A stretch of DNA of 5,271 bases from Desulfobulbaceae bacterium (lineage in GTDB: Bacteria; Desulfobacterota; Desulfobulbia; Desulfobulbales; Desulfocapsaceae): the NCBI GenBank assembly GCA_024643445.1, contig JAHEMX010000294.1:1-5271 (forward strand), in the 5' to 3' direction. The position numbers were made by a program, and so were the translations under genes. Shown one piece after another: positions 4,976-5,271 of the stretch; within the stretch, counting starts at the first letter, position 1; each line of letters starts with the position of its first letter. The notes beneath the pieces were generated by a model. The model had not been told where the DNA came from, did no database searches, and saw nothing but the letters and a program-made list of their open reading frames with translations.

Positions 4976-5271
4976 ATGATCTATCATGGCGTCCTGCAGT
5001 TCTGGTTTAAGGAATGCGATCCCTCGCAATGGTTTTCCAAAAACGATGGGTTTGACCGGATGATTGTCGAGCGCTTTGCGGAACTGCATGGTCGGGTGGC
5101 CCGGTGCGAACTCCACGCCTGGAGAGAGCAGGCCCGGGGGAGACTGGCAGAGATTATTGTGCTGGACCAGTTTTCCAGGAATATGTTCCGGGGGTCGCCG
5201 TTATCATTTGCCCAGGATGCCTTGGCCCTGGCGCTTGCCCAGGAGGCCGTTGCGGCCGGTGCCGATAAACA
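4976..5271 (+). CDS. DUF924 family protein (5' part, cut by window end)
   Basis: This is the first 98 codons of a DUF924 protein; the frame is open at the window edge. The family usually runs to about 180-200 residues, so roughly half is present. Members adopt an all-helical, TPR-like fold, and their biochemical role is not established. Diagnostic features are VLQFWF (6-11), QWF (18-20), the core RGRLAEIIVLDQFSRNMFRG (54-73), and SPLSFAQDALALALA (74-88). There is no signal peptide and no membrane segment in this part, so it is probably cytoplasmic. It begins 37 bp after yehS with its own good ribosome site and no visible terminator between, so it is likely cotranscribed. Identification is firm; completeness of the gene cannot be judged. 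Confidence 0.92.
   Translation, partial: MIYHGVLQFWFKECDPSQWFSKNDGFDRMIVERFAELHGRVARCELHAWREQARGRLAEIIVLDQFSRNMFRGSPLSFAQDALALALAQEAVAAGADK

Overview
The window is bacterial, Gram-negative and most likely proteobacterial. The best single pointer is a close relative of E. coli YehS (DUF1456), next to a DUF924 gene and a short SpeE-like protein. This combination is common in Gammaproteobacteria, but the taxon is an inference from gene content. Coding density is high. I see no rRNA, tRNA, CRISPR array, insertion sequence or phage gene.

Left part (1-1862): the two membrane subunits of a TRAP transporter, DctQ (small, TTG start) and DctM (large). They are fused translationally by an ATGA overlap and read rightward. 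The periplasmic binding protein (DctP) that should belong to them is not in the window and probably lies just to the left. A perfect 12-bp inverted repeat with a 3-nt loop lies inside codons 7-16 of dctQ. It is the most striking non-coding signal here and could set permease expression below that of the binding protein.

Middle part (2006-3438): after a 143-bp gap comes a rightward 14-helix MFS transporter of the DHA2 drug/proton antiporter type. It ends 11 bp from the end of a convergent, leftward gene, and a small hairpin plus T-run at that junction may terminate the MFS transcript. Base composition visibly drops from the very GC-rich TRAP genes to the MFS gene and again to the right.

Right part (3436-5271): the leftward gene encodes a SpeE-like class I methyltransferase fold lacking the Asp that aminopropyltransferases have in the glycine-rich loop. 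It is therefore probably not a true spermidine synthase. A 243-bp divergent regulatory region (4183-4425) separates it from a rightward pair, yehS (DUF1456, two tandem repeats) and a DUF924 gene cut by the window end. The divergent region holds candidate promoters for both directions, a perfect 12-bp palindrome between them, a GC-rich hairpin, and an ATG-started mini-ORF in front of each gene. Each mini-ORF ends in an ATGA overlap with its gene.

How the genes work together: DctQ and DctM form one sodium- or proton-driven uptake complex. The MFS protein is a separate exporter. The SpeE-like, DUF1456 and DUF924 genes are proteins of unknown or uncertain function, possibly co-regulated from the shared divergent region. 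No known defence system or mobile system is visible, so any novelty lies in the regulatory structures and the uncharacterised right-hand genes.
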